A stretch of DNA of 64,000 nt from Pseudomonadota bacterium (GTDB lineage: Bacteria > Pseudomonadota > Gammaproteobacteria > Steroidobacterales > Steroidobacteraceae). The DNA is taken from contig JAKBCE010000008.1 of NCBI GenBank assembly GCA_021808195.1, positions 1 to 64,000 of the forward strand, read 5' to 3'. The position numbers and the translations under genes were made by a program. The notes below the pieces were generated by a model. The model was not told the DNA's origin, did not search any database, and worked only from the letters and a program-made list of their open reading frames with translations. Below are positions 27,871 to 36,598 of the stretch, one piece after another; positions within the stretch are counted from its first letter, which is position 1, and every line of letters begins with the position of its first letter.

Positions 27871-28593
27871 TCAGCTCTCACCCTTCAGAAACGGCGAGGA
27901 ATCCAGCCACTTCGGATCCGGGTAATACCCGACCAGCACGGTGTGGTCCTGAATCAGCTTCACGACCTCGGACTCAACCTTGCGACTCAACGCGAAGCAG
28001 CCCCAGCTGCGGCCCATGCGGCCATGATCCCGTGCGAAGGCCTTGCTCACGTACCAGGCACTGTGGATGACGATGGCACGGCGATACGCGGCGGTGTTGA
28101 AGTGCGGGTCAAGCCCATGCAACCGCAACGAATAGCCGTGCTCACCGTAGTAGGTTTGGCCGGTCAGATACACCCCGAGACTGCTCGCGTCGGTTCCGGG
28201 CTGGTTGGAGAAGTGGGTGGCGAAGTCATCTCCGCTGCCCTTGCCGTGCGCGACGTAGGTGTAATAGAGGACTTTGCCGCTGTGCACATCGGCCACCGCC
28301 AGCCGCCGTCGGGCGGACGCTACGGCGTAATCGACGATTGTGACCAGCGGCTTGTCGGTCAGATGTTCCTGCCTGACGTGCGCATAGGCCTCGAGCGCGG
28401 TGGTGATGGCCCGCAGGCCGATGTTGGGCGCCTGGGCATGAATGCGCGCCGCCAGCTGCTCGATCCGCGGCCACGCTCCAGTTGCCGCATGCACAGGGAG
28501 CATCACGCAACACGAGCCGAGGGTTGCCCACAGCGCCGCGCGCGGCGCACGCCGGCGAACGGTGCGGGGTCTGGGGTTTGTTTCTGCCACCAT
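27871..28593 (-). CDS. Murein L,D-transpeptidase catalytic-domain family protein
   Basis: 240 residues. The N-terminus is basic then hydrophobic (about 15-38), a signal peptide ending in VHA. The catalytic region has VIHSAWYVSKAF and GRSWGCFALS, the His and Cys of the YkuD_2-type active site (HS...SxGCF), plus VYLTGQTYYGEHGYSLRLHGL upstream. Related proteins act on peptidoglycan cross-links in the periplasm; this subfamily is mostly uncharacterised. I chose ATG 28593, as upstream codons lack a signal-like character. Confidence 0.78.
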   Translation of the reverse strand: MVAETNPRPRTVRRRAPRAALWATLGSCCVMLPVHAATGAWPRIEQLAARIHAQAPNIGLRAITTALEAYAHVRQEHLTDKPLVTIVDYAVASARRRLAVADVHSGKVLYYTYVAHGKGSGDDFATHFSNQPGTDASSLGVYLTGQTYYGEHGYSLRLHGLDPHFNTAAYRRAIVIHSAWYVSKAFARDHGRMGRSWGCFALSRKVESEVVKLIQDHTVLVGYYPDPKWLDSSPFLKGES

Positions 28594-29018
28594 GCTGTCT
28601 GTTCCGGTGAAGCTGACCGAATCGCCGGCGCCGCAGACCGCGGCACCCCCACAACGGCCTGCAGCGTGCTCGCAGGCGCCACGCATACGGTCGGATTGAA
28701 CACGACCGCCCCGCGGGCGGACTCTGTGCGCCGCACCGCCCGTCGGGTCTTCGGGATCGGCCGCCGGCCGTTGACGGACTTACGCGCAATGCGCCGGTCC
28801 GTGCGACCTGTATAGCACGCTGGCGCCGCTTTGGCGCGATCCGCGTTGCCGATTTTCGAGGTCCTGGTCCGCCGGGCCGTGCTGGCGGCGCTGCACGGCG
28901 ATGCCACGGGGAGCGGGCCGTAGCCTTTTGCCTGCCGCCAGAATGAAACCTGCGCCGCCCGGCGCGGTCAAAGCCTCTGTCCGGCTCGCCGGGAGCCGGT
29001 CGATTCAAGGAGGTGCCT
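28594..29018. other. 425-bp gap without a gene
   Basis: No open frame here has a family match or ribosome binding site. It must carry the promoters for the divergent transpeptidase-like gene and the downstream exported protein, but I find no clear -35/-10 pair. AAGGAGG at 29008-29014 is the binding site for the next gene. Confidence 0.5.
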
Positions 29019-29555
29019 ATGCGTAAGAACGTTCTTGCCGGGGCCCTTGCGGGCCTGGCGTTGCCGGCATTGGCGCTGGCGGCGCAACCTGTTTTCATCC
29101 GCGTCTCGGGGCGTACCGTGCCCCTGCGCGAGGTCGTAGAAGTGGTGCATACCGCGGCCGGACCGGTCCGCGTACACACCTGGAGCTGGCGGGGGCCGAA
29201 TGGCGCAGCCACGTTCCAAGTCTCTGAAAGCCGCGCCGCAGCGCCGCTGATGCCTACCTGGGCCCTCGCACAACTGCGTGCAATGCAAGCGCAGATGGCG
29301 CAAATGCAGCTGCTGCAGGCCGCACTGGCACAGCCGCTGATGATGATGCGTGCGCCGCCCGTTCCAGTGATGTTCGGCGCACCGCTGCTGATGTCACTGC
29401 CCGGTCAGGCTCCGCTCGAGGTGCGATTCCTGCGGCCGACGATCCCGCTGCGCGTCGTACCCGCCCCGAGCCGGGTGCTGGTCATTGTGCCGGCCCACTC
29501 GGCCCCGGCGGTTCCCGCTCCAACCGCGAAGCACCACTCCGGCCATCTCGTCTGA
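29019..29555 (+). CDS. Exported Met/Ala/Pro-rich hypothetical protein
   Basis: 178 residues with a clear signal peptide (RKNVLAGALAGLALPALALAA, cut near residue 21) and a near-perfect AAGGAGG five bases ahead of ATG 29019. The middle (about 85-125) is methionine- and glutamine-rich (MQAQMAQMQLLQ, then MMMRAPP), a composition seen in periplasmic copper-binding proteins; the C-terminus is proline- and alanine-rich with a histidine pair (KHHSGH). I do not recognise a family. A metal-binding role is only suggested by composition; a multicopper oxidase gene lies 5 kb away. Confidence 0.7.
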   Translation: MRKNVLAGALAGLALPALALAAQPVFIRVSGRTVPLREVVEVVHTAAGPVRVHTWSWRGPNGAATFQVSESRAAAPLMPTWALAQLRAMQAQMAQMQLLQAALAQPLMMMRAPPVPVMFGAPLLMSLPGQAPLEVRFLRPTIPLRVVPAPSRVLVIVPAHSAPAVPAPTAKHHSGHLV

Positions 29556-29563
29556 GCATATCG

Positions 29564-29593
29564 GCACCGGGGGGAAATCTGCCCCCCCGGTGC
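29564..29593 (+). terminator. GC-rich hairpin after the exported protein gene
   Basis: GCACCGGGGG / CCCCCGGTGC with an intervening AAATCTG-type loop lies 9 bp after the stop codon at 29555. There is no T-run after it, so termination may be weak. Confidence 0.5.
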
Positions 29594-29739
29594 TGCGGAG
29601 CCTCGCCGAAGGCCGGCCTCGTCATCGCAACACGGTGCAAGCACGACCGCCGACTCCGCGAGCCAGCGCCTCATGCGCCACGGCCCGACCTTCGCTACGA
29701 TGGGGTCATTCAGCCGCACCCGACGCAGAGGCTCACTCG

Positions 29740-29976
29740 ATGAAAATCGTCACACTGCTGAAGAACGTCGCCCTCGGCGCTTCCGCGGGCGTCGCCGTGC
29801 TCACCGCACTGCCCGTGTTCGGCGCCGTCGGTACACTCACCACCGCCGGCGCGGTGGTCGGATCGCTCCTCGGCGGTGTCGCCGGCGTACTCGACACTCC
29901 GCGCGAAGCGAGCCGGCTCAAGCGCCGGCCGCGCTCTGCAGCCCGTGCAGGCGGTAGTGCTGGGCGGCCAGGCTGA
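29740..29976 (+). CDS. Small hydrophobic protein of unknown function
   Basis: 78 residues: a hydrophobic, Gly/Ala-rich stretch (about 8-52: LLKNVALGASAGVAVLTALP, then TAGAVVGSLLGGVAGVL) followed by a basic tail. It has a plausible AGAGG site before ATG 29740. The tail overlaps the convergent nucleotidyltransferase gene by 59 bp, so its last 20 residues may not be under selection. It resembles small glycine-zipper membrane proteins, but no family can be named. Confidence 0.5.
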   Translation: MKIVTLLKNVALGASAGVAVLTALPVFGAVGTLTTAGAVVGSLLGGVAGVLDTPREASRLKRRPRSAARAGGSAGRPG

Positions 29977-30901
29977 GGAACGCGGTGCTGGCGCGCATCC
30001 GCGCAGCCACACCCGGCCGCGGACCCTTGCGCAGAGCCTCCTCGACGCGCCGTGGCGTGCCGAGATCGCTCCAGCCGCACGCCGGAACCGTCAACACTCG
30101 AAACGCCTGTTCCTGTCCGGCGACGATGTCGCGTGAGAAGTCAATGTTCGGCAACGTTTCATACAGTGCCGCGAGCGGCCCTTGCGCCGGCTGCGTGCGC
30201 TCAGCGTCAATCGCGCTCTGCATCGCAGCCACGACGGGCGCGATACGCGTGCGGAACAACTCGAGCAACGTCTGGGCGCACGCGACCACGATGAAAGCAT
30301 TCCACAATCCGCCAGCCCGAATGAGTTCCCGTGTCTGTGCGAGCGACGGCTTCTCGACGAAGCGCGCCACGGTCATCGCGCCGCGCCCATCCCCTTCGCC
30401 CGGCACGATGTAGCCGAGCTCGGGGTCGGCCTCGTCCGGCTCGATTCCCATCAACAGCGTTGCGTCTGAGCGCCAACGCAGCTGCTCGAGTGCCACAGCG
30501 AGCGAGCTGGCGAGCACCGCTTCCTGTTGGACGAGATGATCGGAGGGCAGCAGCACCAGCTGTGCGTGCGGATCGCGGGCCACAATCTGCAGCAAAGGCA
30601 GGAGAATGCCCACGGCCGTACCGCAGTTGCGCGGCTGCACGATCACGTTATCGCCCGGCAGCGCCGTGAGTGCATTCTGCCACCATCGCCGATGCTGCTC
30701 GGCAACGACCACACAGGTGTGCGACTCGTCGGTGAGCGTGTGCGCCCGACGCAGCGCTTCATGCAACAGCGGCGGGCCGTCGAACAGCGAGCAAAACTGC
30801 TTCGGCACCGCCGTCCCCGACGGCCCTGTCGTCAGGGACTTCAGACGACTGCCCTCGCCTGCCGCCAGTACCAGCGCCCAAATGTTGTTCGTTTCCGGCA
30901 T
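29918..30901 (-). CDS. Sugar-1-phosphate nucleotidylyltransferase (mannose-1-P guanylyltransferase-like)
   Basis: 327 residues of the NTP_transferase fold. It has LVLAAGEGSRLKSL (phosphate-binding loop), VPKQFCSLF, QPRNCGTAVG, LLPSDHLV (metal-binding D), GYIVPG, FVEKPS and WNAFI, the set seen in ManC-type enzymes, here without a fused isomerase cupin. It would make GDP-mannose or a related sugar nucleotide in the cytoplasm. The ATG at 30901 is used because upstream codons are unrelated. No phosphomannomutase gene is adjacent. Confidence 0.82.
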   Translation of the reverse strand: MPETNNIWALVLAAGEGSRLKSLTTGPSGTAVPKQFCSLFDGPPLLHEALRRAHTLTDESHTCVVVAEQHRRWWQNALTALPGDNVIVQPRNCGTAVGILLPLLQIVARDPHAQLVLLPSDHLVQQEAVLASSLAVALEQLRWRSDATLLMGIEPDEADPELGYIVPGEGDGRGAMTVARFVEKPSLAQTRELIRAGGLWNAFIVVACAQTLLELFRTRIAPVVAAMQSAIDAERTQPAQGPLAALYETLPNIDFSRDIVAGQEQAFRVLTVPACGWSDLGTPRRVEEALRKGPRPGVAARMRASTAFLSLAAQHYRLHGLQSAAGA

Positions 30902-31075
30902 GACACCCGCTCCATCGATCCAGGCTGACGGGCCATCGCGTTCGGCAATCGACCCACGCATTTTACAATGATTCTCTGTGTTGAGTCTTCCCACCATCGT
31001 GGGTTCCCGCAAACGGATTAAAAATAAATCCTCGCTTGCCGGCTCGTTGTCTGCGCGCAGCGACCGCGACTCGCC

Positions 31076-31810
31076 TCAGCGGACGGAATCGGTCCTTTGT
31101 GCCTGCGGCAACGGCGCGTTCGCACCTTCAGCGCTGTCCTGTCGATGCGTTGGCGCATCGGGCGTGCGCGGATGCGGGCTTTCCATCCTGACCGTTACCT
31201 GCACCGCGGCCAAACGCTGGTACAGCCGCCGCTTGCGGTACAACGGCACCCATCCGTAGACGAGCGTCTCGATAGGGCGCCACAGCGCAAGCCACGCCAG
31301 AATGATGAGTCCCTCATCGAGCAGAGGTGACAGGCCGTGCGTCGAGAGCCGGCCGAGGATGCCGCGCGCGCTCATGCTGAGCAGAAAGATTGCGATGCCG
31401 CCCAATAGCGCGAGCTGACCGAGGCGGGTTTGTTCATGCAGACGCAACGCCGCCGAATGTGCCATGCGCGTGTAGTAATGCTCGAGCGCAGGCTGCAGAT
31501 CATCCGCCAGGTCTGCGCCCTCGCTCGCATGCACGTGCAGATGCCATGCTGGCGCGGAGCGGTTTTCGCTGAATTCCTCCTCGATGAAGGCCGCGGCGTG
31601 CGTATCGAGATCGCGGTCCCAGAATGGCGAGGCGTCGAGCGAGTTGAACAACTGCGCCAGATCACGCACCCGCACACTGACCGTCGCAGCGCGTGTCGCA
31701 TGCACGACGGGCCGATGTTTACTGGGTGCAGGTCGAGCAGTCACGTCGAGTGCTTTTGCGTCCGGCGAGCAGTGCCGGAACGCTCCGTTGGTCAGCCTCC
31801 CGCGCGGCAC
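31076..31810 (-). CDS. Hypothetical membrane protein with two transmembrane segments
   Basis: Up to 244 residues. A soluble acidic part (about 45-125) with DLAQLFNSLD and FWDRDLD is followed by two hydrophobic segments (about 132-155 and 165-190) and a basic cytoplasmic stretch with PLYRKRRLYQRL. The start is unsure: the GTG at 31810 has no clear binding site, and a GTG at 31705 fits where a conserved-looking region begins. I do not recognise it, though the DxxPFWDRDLD pattern recurs in proteins of unknown function. It is divergent from the GroEL-like gene, with 100-200 bp between. Confidence 0.6.
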   Translation of the reverse strand: MPRGRLTNGAFRHCSPDAKALDVTARPAPSKHRPVVHATRAATVSVRVRDLAQLFNSLDASPFWDRDLDTHAAAFIEEEFSENRSAPAWHLHVHASEGADLADDLQPALEHYYTRMAHSAALRLHEQTRLGQLALLGGIAIFLLSMSARGILGRLSTHGLSPLLDEGLIILAWLALWRPIETLVYGWVPLYRKRRLYQRLAAVQVTVRMESPHPRTPDAPTHRQDSAEGANAPLPQAQRTDSVR

Positions 31811-31913
31811 ACGAGCCCGGAATGCGCACTAGTACGGATTTCTCGCGGCTGTGGCGGTGTCTACGCTATCGCAGCTGCATGCCGTGCACGCACCGCTTGC
31901 GAGGAAGGACCAC

Positions 31914-33533
31914 ATGAGCGCCAAACAAGTGCTGTTTCGCTCCGCCGCGCGCGAGAAGATTCTGCGCGGAGCCACCCAGCTGGCCGATGCCGTGCGCATC
32001 ACGCTCGGCCCGAAGTCCAAATCTGTGTTGATTCAACGCAAGTGGGGTGCGCCGCTCGTGTGCAATGATGGCGTCACCATCGCCAAGGAGATGGAGCTCG
32101 AGGATCCGCAGGAGAATCTCGGTGCGCAGATGCTCCGCCAGGCGGCGGAGAAGACCGGCGAGCGCGTCGGCGACGGCACCAGCACCGCGACGCTGCTGGC
32201 ACAGGCCATTTACGCCGATGGCGTGCGCAACGTCGCCGCCGGGGCGAGCGCCGTTGATCTGAAGCGGGGGCTCGATCGGGCCCTCGGCGCGGCCGTACAG
32301 TCGCTGAAGGCCATGGCCAAGCCGGTCGAGAGCCGCAAGGAGCGGGTGCAGGTCGCCAGCATCTCCGCACACAACGATGCCGCCATCGGCGAGCTGGTCG
32401 CCGATGCCATGGAAAAAGTGGGCGGCGACGGAGTGATCACGGTGGAGGAGTCCAAAACCACCGAGACCGCGCTCGAGGTACTCGAGGGCCTGCAGTTCGA
32501 CCGCGGCTACCTGTCACCGTACTTCGTCACCGATCCGGCCAGCATGGAAGCGGTACTCGAGGATGCCTATCTGCTCATGTGTGACCGCAAGCTCACCATC
32601 CTGAAGGACGTGCTGCGGCTGCTCGAGCAGGTGGCCAAGGCCGCTCGACCGATTCTCTTCATTGCCGAGGACATCGAGGGCGAGGCGCTCGCTACGTTGA
32701 TCGTCAATCAGGTGCGCGGGGTGCTCAAGAGTTGCGCGGTGAAGGCGCCCGGCTTTGGCGAGCGCCGCAAGGCGCTGCTCGCGGACATCGCCACGCTCAC
32801 CGGCGGGGCCGTGATTGCCGAGGAACTCGGTGTGAAGCTCGAGGATGCGCAGCTCGCACAGCTCGGCCGCGCCCGGCGCATCGTCATCGACAAGGACACC
32901 ACGACGATCATCGGCGGCGCCGGGGAGAGGTCGCGTATCGAGGCCCGCATCGCCATGCTGCGCAAGGAGGTCGAAGCCGCCGACAGCGACTACGACCGCG
33001 AGAAGCTCAAAGAGCGCCTCGCCAAGCTCGCCGGCGGCGTCGCGGTGATCCGAGTGGGTGCTCCGTCGGAATCGGAAATGAAGGCGCGCAAGGAGGCCCT
33101 CGACGATGCGATCAACTCGACCAAGGCGGCCGTGGCCGAAGGCATCGTGCCCGGAGGCGGACTCGCGCTGCTGCGCGCAAGCGCGGCGGTGCTCGCCAGC
33201 GAGGCCGAGTGCAGCGGCGATGAGCGCACCGGAGCGCAGATCCTGCGCCGCGCACTCGAGGCCCCCACCCGTCAGATCGCTGAGAACTCCGCAGCAGACG
33301 GCGGGGTGGTCGTCGACCGGATGCTCAACGGCACCGGCAACATCGGCTTCGATGCCGCGAGCAAGCGCTTCGTCGACCTGCTCGAAGCCGGCATCGTCGA
33401 CCCGGTGAAGGTCGTGCGGACCGCGCTCGAGAACGCTGTGTCAGTCGCGAGCGTCCTGCTGCTGACCGAGGCGACGCTGACCGAGCGGCCGGAAAAGCCC
33501 CTCGAGCCGAATGCTGCAGCCGAACAGCTGTGA
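31914..33533 (+). CDS. groEL: Divergent GroEL-type chaperonin, without groES
   Basis: 539 residues covering the whole GroEL fold: equatorial ATP site [29 protein letters not shown] (canonical GDGTTTAT), apical [28 protein letters not shown], and the equatorial return [14 protein letters not shown]. Many residues differ from housekeeping GroEL ([12 protein letters not shown], for example), and the Gly-Gly-Met tail is replaced by EPNAAAEQL. No groES gene lies beside it, so this is probably a second, specialised chaperonin sharing GroES from elsewhere. The start at 31914 matches the family N-terminus. Confidence 0.93.
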   Translation: MSAKQVLFRSAAREKILRGATQLADAVRITLGPKSKSVLIQRKWGAPLVCNDGVTIAKEMELEDPQENLGAQMLRQAAEKTGERVGDGTSTATLLAQAIYADGVRNVAAGASAVDLKRGLDRALGAAVQSLKAMAKPVESRKERVQVASISAHNDAAIGELVADAMEKVGGDGVITVEESKTTETALEVLEGLQFDRGYLSPYFVTDPASMEAVLEDAYLLMCDRKLTILKDVLRLLEQVAKAARPILFIAEDIEGEALATLIVNQVRGVLKSCAVKAPGFGERRKALLADIATLTGGAVIAEELGVKLEDAQLAQLGRARRIVIDKDTTTIIGGAGERSRIEARIAMLRKEVEAADSDYDREKLKERLAKLAGGVAVIRVGAPSESEMKARKEALDDAINSTKAAVAEGIVPGGGLALLRASAAVLASEAECSGDERTGAQILRRALEAPTRQIAENSAADGGVVVDRMLNGTGNIGFDAASKRFVDLLEAGIVDPVKVVRTALENAVSVASVLLLTEATLTERPEKPLEPNAAAEQL

Positions 33534-33593
33534 GCGGCAGCTCGTGCGCGGCGCCGTTGCCGCCGAGCGGCCCGCTCCCGGATAATCCGCACC

Positions 33594-34295
33594 ATGCCCC
33601 CGCGCGGAGAACGCCTCGTGCAACACAACACCGTGAGCTTTCTGTTCGATCTCGACGGCACGCTGGTCGACAGCGTGTATCAACATGTGCTCGCCTGGCA
33701 GCAGGCACTGCACGCGGCCGGGATTGAGCTGTCGGTCTGGCGCATTCACCGGCGCATCGGCATGAGCGGGGGCCTGTTTACGGAGATGCTGCTGCGTGAG
33801 GTCTCGGTCAGCATCACCCCTGAGCTGCTCGAGACGCTGCAGCGGCACCACGCCGAAGCCTATGCACGGCTGGTGCCGTGGGTACGGCCGCTGCCCGGTG
33901 CCAAGGAGTTGCTCGCCTATCTGAGCGAGGCCGCCCTGCCCTGGGCGGTCGCCACCAGCGGCCGGATGAGCTCCGCGCAGTTCAATCTGCAGGCCCTCGG
34001 GATCGATCCGGCGCAAGTCGCGGTGATCACGCGCGATGACGTGGCGCACGCCAAGCCCGATCCGGACCTGTTTCTTGCCGCCGCGGCGCGGCTCGGTACC
34101 GACATCCACTCCGCCGTCATCGTCGGGGACAGCATCTGGGACATGCTCGCGGCACGCCGGGCGCACGGCCTGGGTGTCGGCCTGCTCTCGGGCGGCTACG
34201 GCGAGGACGAGCTCGCACGCGCCGGTGCGATCCGCGTCTACGATGATCCGGCCGATCTGCTGCGGCACATCGATGAAGTCGGCGGGCGGATCTGA
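33594..34295 (+). CDS. HAD-family phosphatase (phosphoglycolate phosphatase/beta-PGM-like)
   Basis: 233 residues. HAD motif I is FLFDLDGTLVDSVYQH, motif II is AVATSGR, motif III lysine is in HAKPDPDLF and motif IV is VIVGDSIWDM. The helical cap domain (about 25-90) places it in subfamily I with phosphoglycolate and sugar phosphatases. Substrate unknown. It follows the chaperonin gene by 60 bp on the same strand and may share its transcript. A GTG ten codons in is an alternative start. Confidence 0.88.
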   Translation: MPPRGERLVQHNTVSFLFDLDGTLVDSVYQHVLAWQQALHAAGIELSVWRIHRRIGMSGGLFTEMLLREVSVSITPELLETLQRHHAEAYARLVPWVRPLPGAKELLAYLSEAALPWAVATSGRMSSAQFNLQALGIDPAQVAVITRDDVAHAKPDPDLFLAAAARLGTDIHSAVIVGDSIWDMLAARRAHGLGVGLLSGGYGEDELARAGAIRVYDDPADLLRHIDEVGGRI

Positions 34296-34305
34296 GCCGC
34301 ACCGC

Positions 34306-34779
34306 TCACGAGGCCCGATCGATCCGCGCCGCGAAGCAGCCCGGCTTGGCGAAGTGCGCATGCACGTATTCGACCTGTTGGTTTGCGAACAACCGCTCGA
34401 TCAACTCCGGCAGAGCGGTGCCGGGCGTGAGATCCGCATCCACGAGCATGTGTCGGCGATCAAATGCGCGCAGCGACATCACGCGCGATCGAAACATCTC
34501 CGGCACCGCATTGACCCGGTCGTAGCGCTCGCGCGCCCCCTCCAGCACGTAGATCGCGTACCTCGAGCGATACGGAGTCGCGGCGGGCTGATGCGCGTAG
34601 TTGACGAGCAGCACACGCTCACCTGGCTCGGCATCGCGCAGCTCGACCCGATCGGGGAAGCCCGGACAGCGGTCCGCCAGCACGCGCCGGGCGCCGTGCC
34701 GCTCGAGCGCCGCATCGTCCAACCCGCAAAGCGGCGCGAACAGCTCGGGCGATAGCCCGGTAATGCGAAAATCCATCAT
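34306..34779 (-). CDS. DUF1203 family protein
   Basis: 157 residues. The pattern FRITGLSPELF at the start, LVNYAHQP, SRYAIYVLEG, MSLRAFD and VHAHFAKPGCFAARID at the end match DUF1203 over its whole length. The family is common in proteobacteria and has no assigned function; the conserved H-A-H...GC-AR residues suggest a small enzyme. The ATG pair at 34779/34776 fits the family start, and the longer frame upstream does not. Confidence 0.82.
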   Translation of the reverse strand: MMDFRITGLSPELFAPLCGLDDAALERHGARRVLADRCPGFPDRVELRDAEPGERVLLVNYAHQPAATPYRSRYAIYVLEGARERYDRVNAVPEMFRSRVMSLRAFDRRHMLVDADLTPGTALPELIERLFANQQVEYVHAHFAKPGCFAARIDRAS

Positions 34780-34860
34780 CGGCTCCTGGCCTGAAACACC
34801 ACCGAAGCCTACCAACAGCGGCAGCGCAGAACTCGCCGGATCCGGACGTGTTACCGGCAA

Positions 34861-36384
34861 TCAGGCCGCATGCACGTAATCGACTTCGGTCATCATACCG
34901 TCCATCAGATGCACGAGGTTATGACAGTGCAGCACCCAGCGCCCCGGCGGCGAGTTGGCAAGGAAGCGCCACGTAGTCGTTCCGCCGGCAGGCACCAGTG
35001 TCGTGTCTTTGCGCAGCGGATATTTCAAGCGCTGACCGGACTGCTCCACCAGCTCGAACACATGGCCATGCAGATGCATCGGATGATCCATGTCGGTGGG
35101 GTTGCTGAAGTGGATCTGCACGATTTGCCCGCTGCGCACGTCGATCTTGGGCGTATGCGGCCAGATCTTCCCGTCAATCGTCCAATGCGGATCGCCCGGC
35201 TGGCCGCCGCCGAGCCGTAGTGTGCTGCGCACATTGGCCGCGCCGAACGCATCGCGCAGGCCTGTCGGCATCGGCTCGCCTGCGCCGGCGAGCCCATAGG
35301 TGAACAGTCGGACGCCCGCCAACGAGGGCGGCGGCACCTGCGGGACCCGGTGGGCGGCCTGCTCGGTTCGGATGAGCATCGACTGGCGGCGATCGTGCGG
35401 ATCGGCCGTGAGACTCTCGAGCAGCCAGGCGCCGGGACGGGTCACTTCAAACCACGCGTCGTAGCGCTCGGCGACGCCGATGCGCAACGCATCCACCTCT
35501 ACCGCGCGCGGCAGCAGATTGCCATCGCTGTGGGTAACCCGCAGCGCATGGCCCGCCAAGCGCACGTAGTGCGTCAGCGTCGGACTCGCGTTGAGGATGC
35601 GCAGTCGCACCGTCTGGCCCACTTTGACGATGAGCGGGCGGGTGTACGGATAGGCCGCGCCGTTGATGCCGTGGGACAGATACCGCACCGCATCACCCAT
35701 CGGCATTGCCATCGTGTGCTTGGGCGGAGACCGGCCGCCCATCCCACCCATCCCGCTCGTGCGGCCCATGCCCGCCAGCGCACGCATCCCATTCGCATTC
35801 AGTCCCGGCGGCACCGCCATGGTGGCGTCGCTGCGACCGGCGAGCGCCGCCCGCAGGCTGCTCAAATCCGGCACATCGTGCAGGATCAACACGACTTCGA
35901 CGTCGGCGCGCGGCTCGCGCGGGTCCTCGACCAGGAAGGCGCCGAACAAACCGAGCGCATCCTGGTCACCGACATGCGAGTGATACCATCGAAATCCCGG
36001 TGGATCCGGTTTGTAGGTATAGATGAACTCCCCACCGTCGGGTACCGGCGGCTGGGTGACATACGGCACGCCGTCCATGTCGTTGGGCAGAATCATGCCG
36101 TGCCAATGAATGGTGCTCGGCCCGCCGGTATGGTTGATGAAGCGGGCGCGGAAGCGCTGTCCGTAGCGCACCCGCAGCAGCGGGCCGGGCACGCGGCCGT
36201 TGTAGGCAAGACCGGTGAAGTTCGCGCCGATCCGGCTCGGGTAACGATACGGACGCGCCTCGAGCGTAACATCGACCAGATCGCGATCCGCCGCCTGAGC
36301 ACTCATCGGCGGCAGTACCATCCAGCTCATGGCCGCACTGCTCAGTGTCAGGGAATGGTGCAGAAAGTCACGGCGTCGCATCAT
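34861..36384 (-). CDS. Tat-exported multicopper oxidase with Met-rich segment
   Basis: 507 residues. The twin-arginine signal is MMRRRDFLHHSLTLSS, cut near AQA. Three cupredoxin domains carry all four copper motifs: HWHG, HSHVGD, HPMHLHGH and HCHNLVHLMDGM. Between domains one and two lies a methionine-rich stretch (about 205-235: GMGGMGG, KHTMAMPMGD), as in CueO/CopA-type copper-detoxifying oxidases. The last motif is HCHNLVHLMDGM, with the type-1 copper axial Met. It acts in the periplasm on Cu(I) or phenolics; laccase use on lignin is an alternative given the xylan locus. Confidence 0.93.
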   Translation of the reverse strand: MMRRRDFLHHSLTLSSAAMSWMVLPPMSAQAADRDLVDVTLEARPYRYPSRIGANFTGLAYNGRVPGPLLRVRYGQRFRARFINHTGGPSTIHWHGMILPNDMDGVPYVTQPPVPDGGEFIYTYKPDPPGFRWYHSHVGDQDALGLFGAFLVEDPREPRADVEVVLILHDVPDLSSLRAALAGRSDATMAVPPGLNANGMRALAGMGRTSGMGGMGGRSPPKHTMAMPMGDAVRYLSHGINGAAYPYTRPLIVKVGQTVRLRILNASPTLTHYVRLAGHALRVTHSDGNLLPRAVEVDALRIGVAERYDAWFEVTRPGAWLLESLTADPHDRRQSMLIRTEQAAHRVPQVPPPSLAGVRLFTYGLAGAGEPMPTGLRDAFGAANVRSTLRLGGGQPGDPHWTIDGKIWPHTPKIDVRSGQIVQIHFSNPTDMDHPMHLHGHVFELVEQSGQRLKYPLRKDTTLVPAGGTTTWRFLANSPPGRWVLHCHNLVHLMDGMMTEVDYVHAA

Positions 36385-36598
36385 GATCCTCCTTCGCAGG
36401 CGCTCGACGGCGGCGGGCGCCCATCGCTCCCGCACTCGCGGCCCGCTGCGACCGCGCGCCCGGTGCTGACGGCGCGAATCGAGCGTGACCGCAGGTAGAC
36501 CCCGAGGTGCTGCACGGGGTTCATCCGGGCGCGTGAGGCGCGTGCTGGAAGCCTACCGCAATCTCACCGGCAGCGCCGGATCGGCTCTGCCGGTGAGC

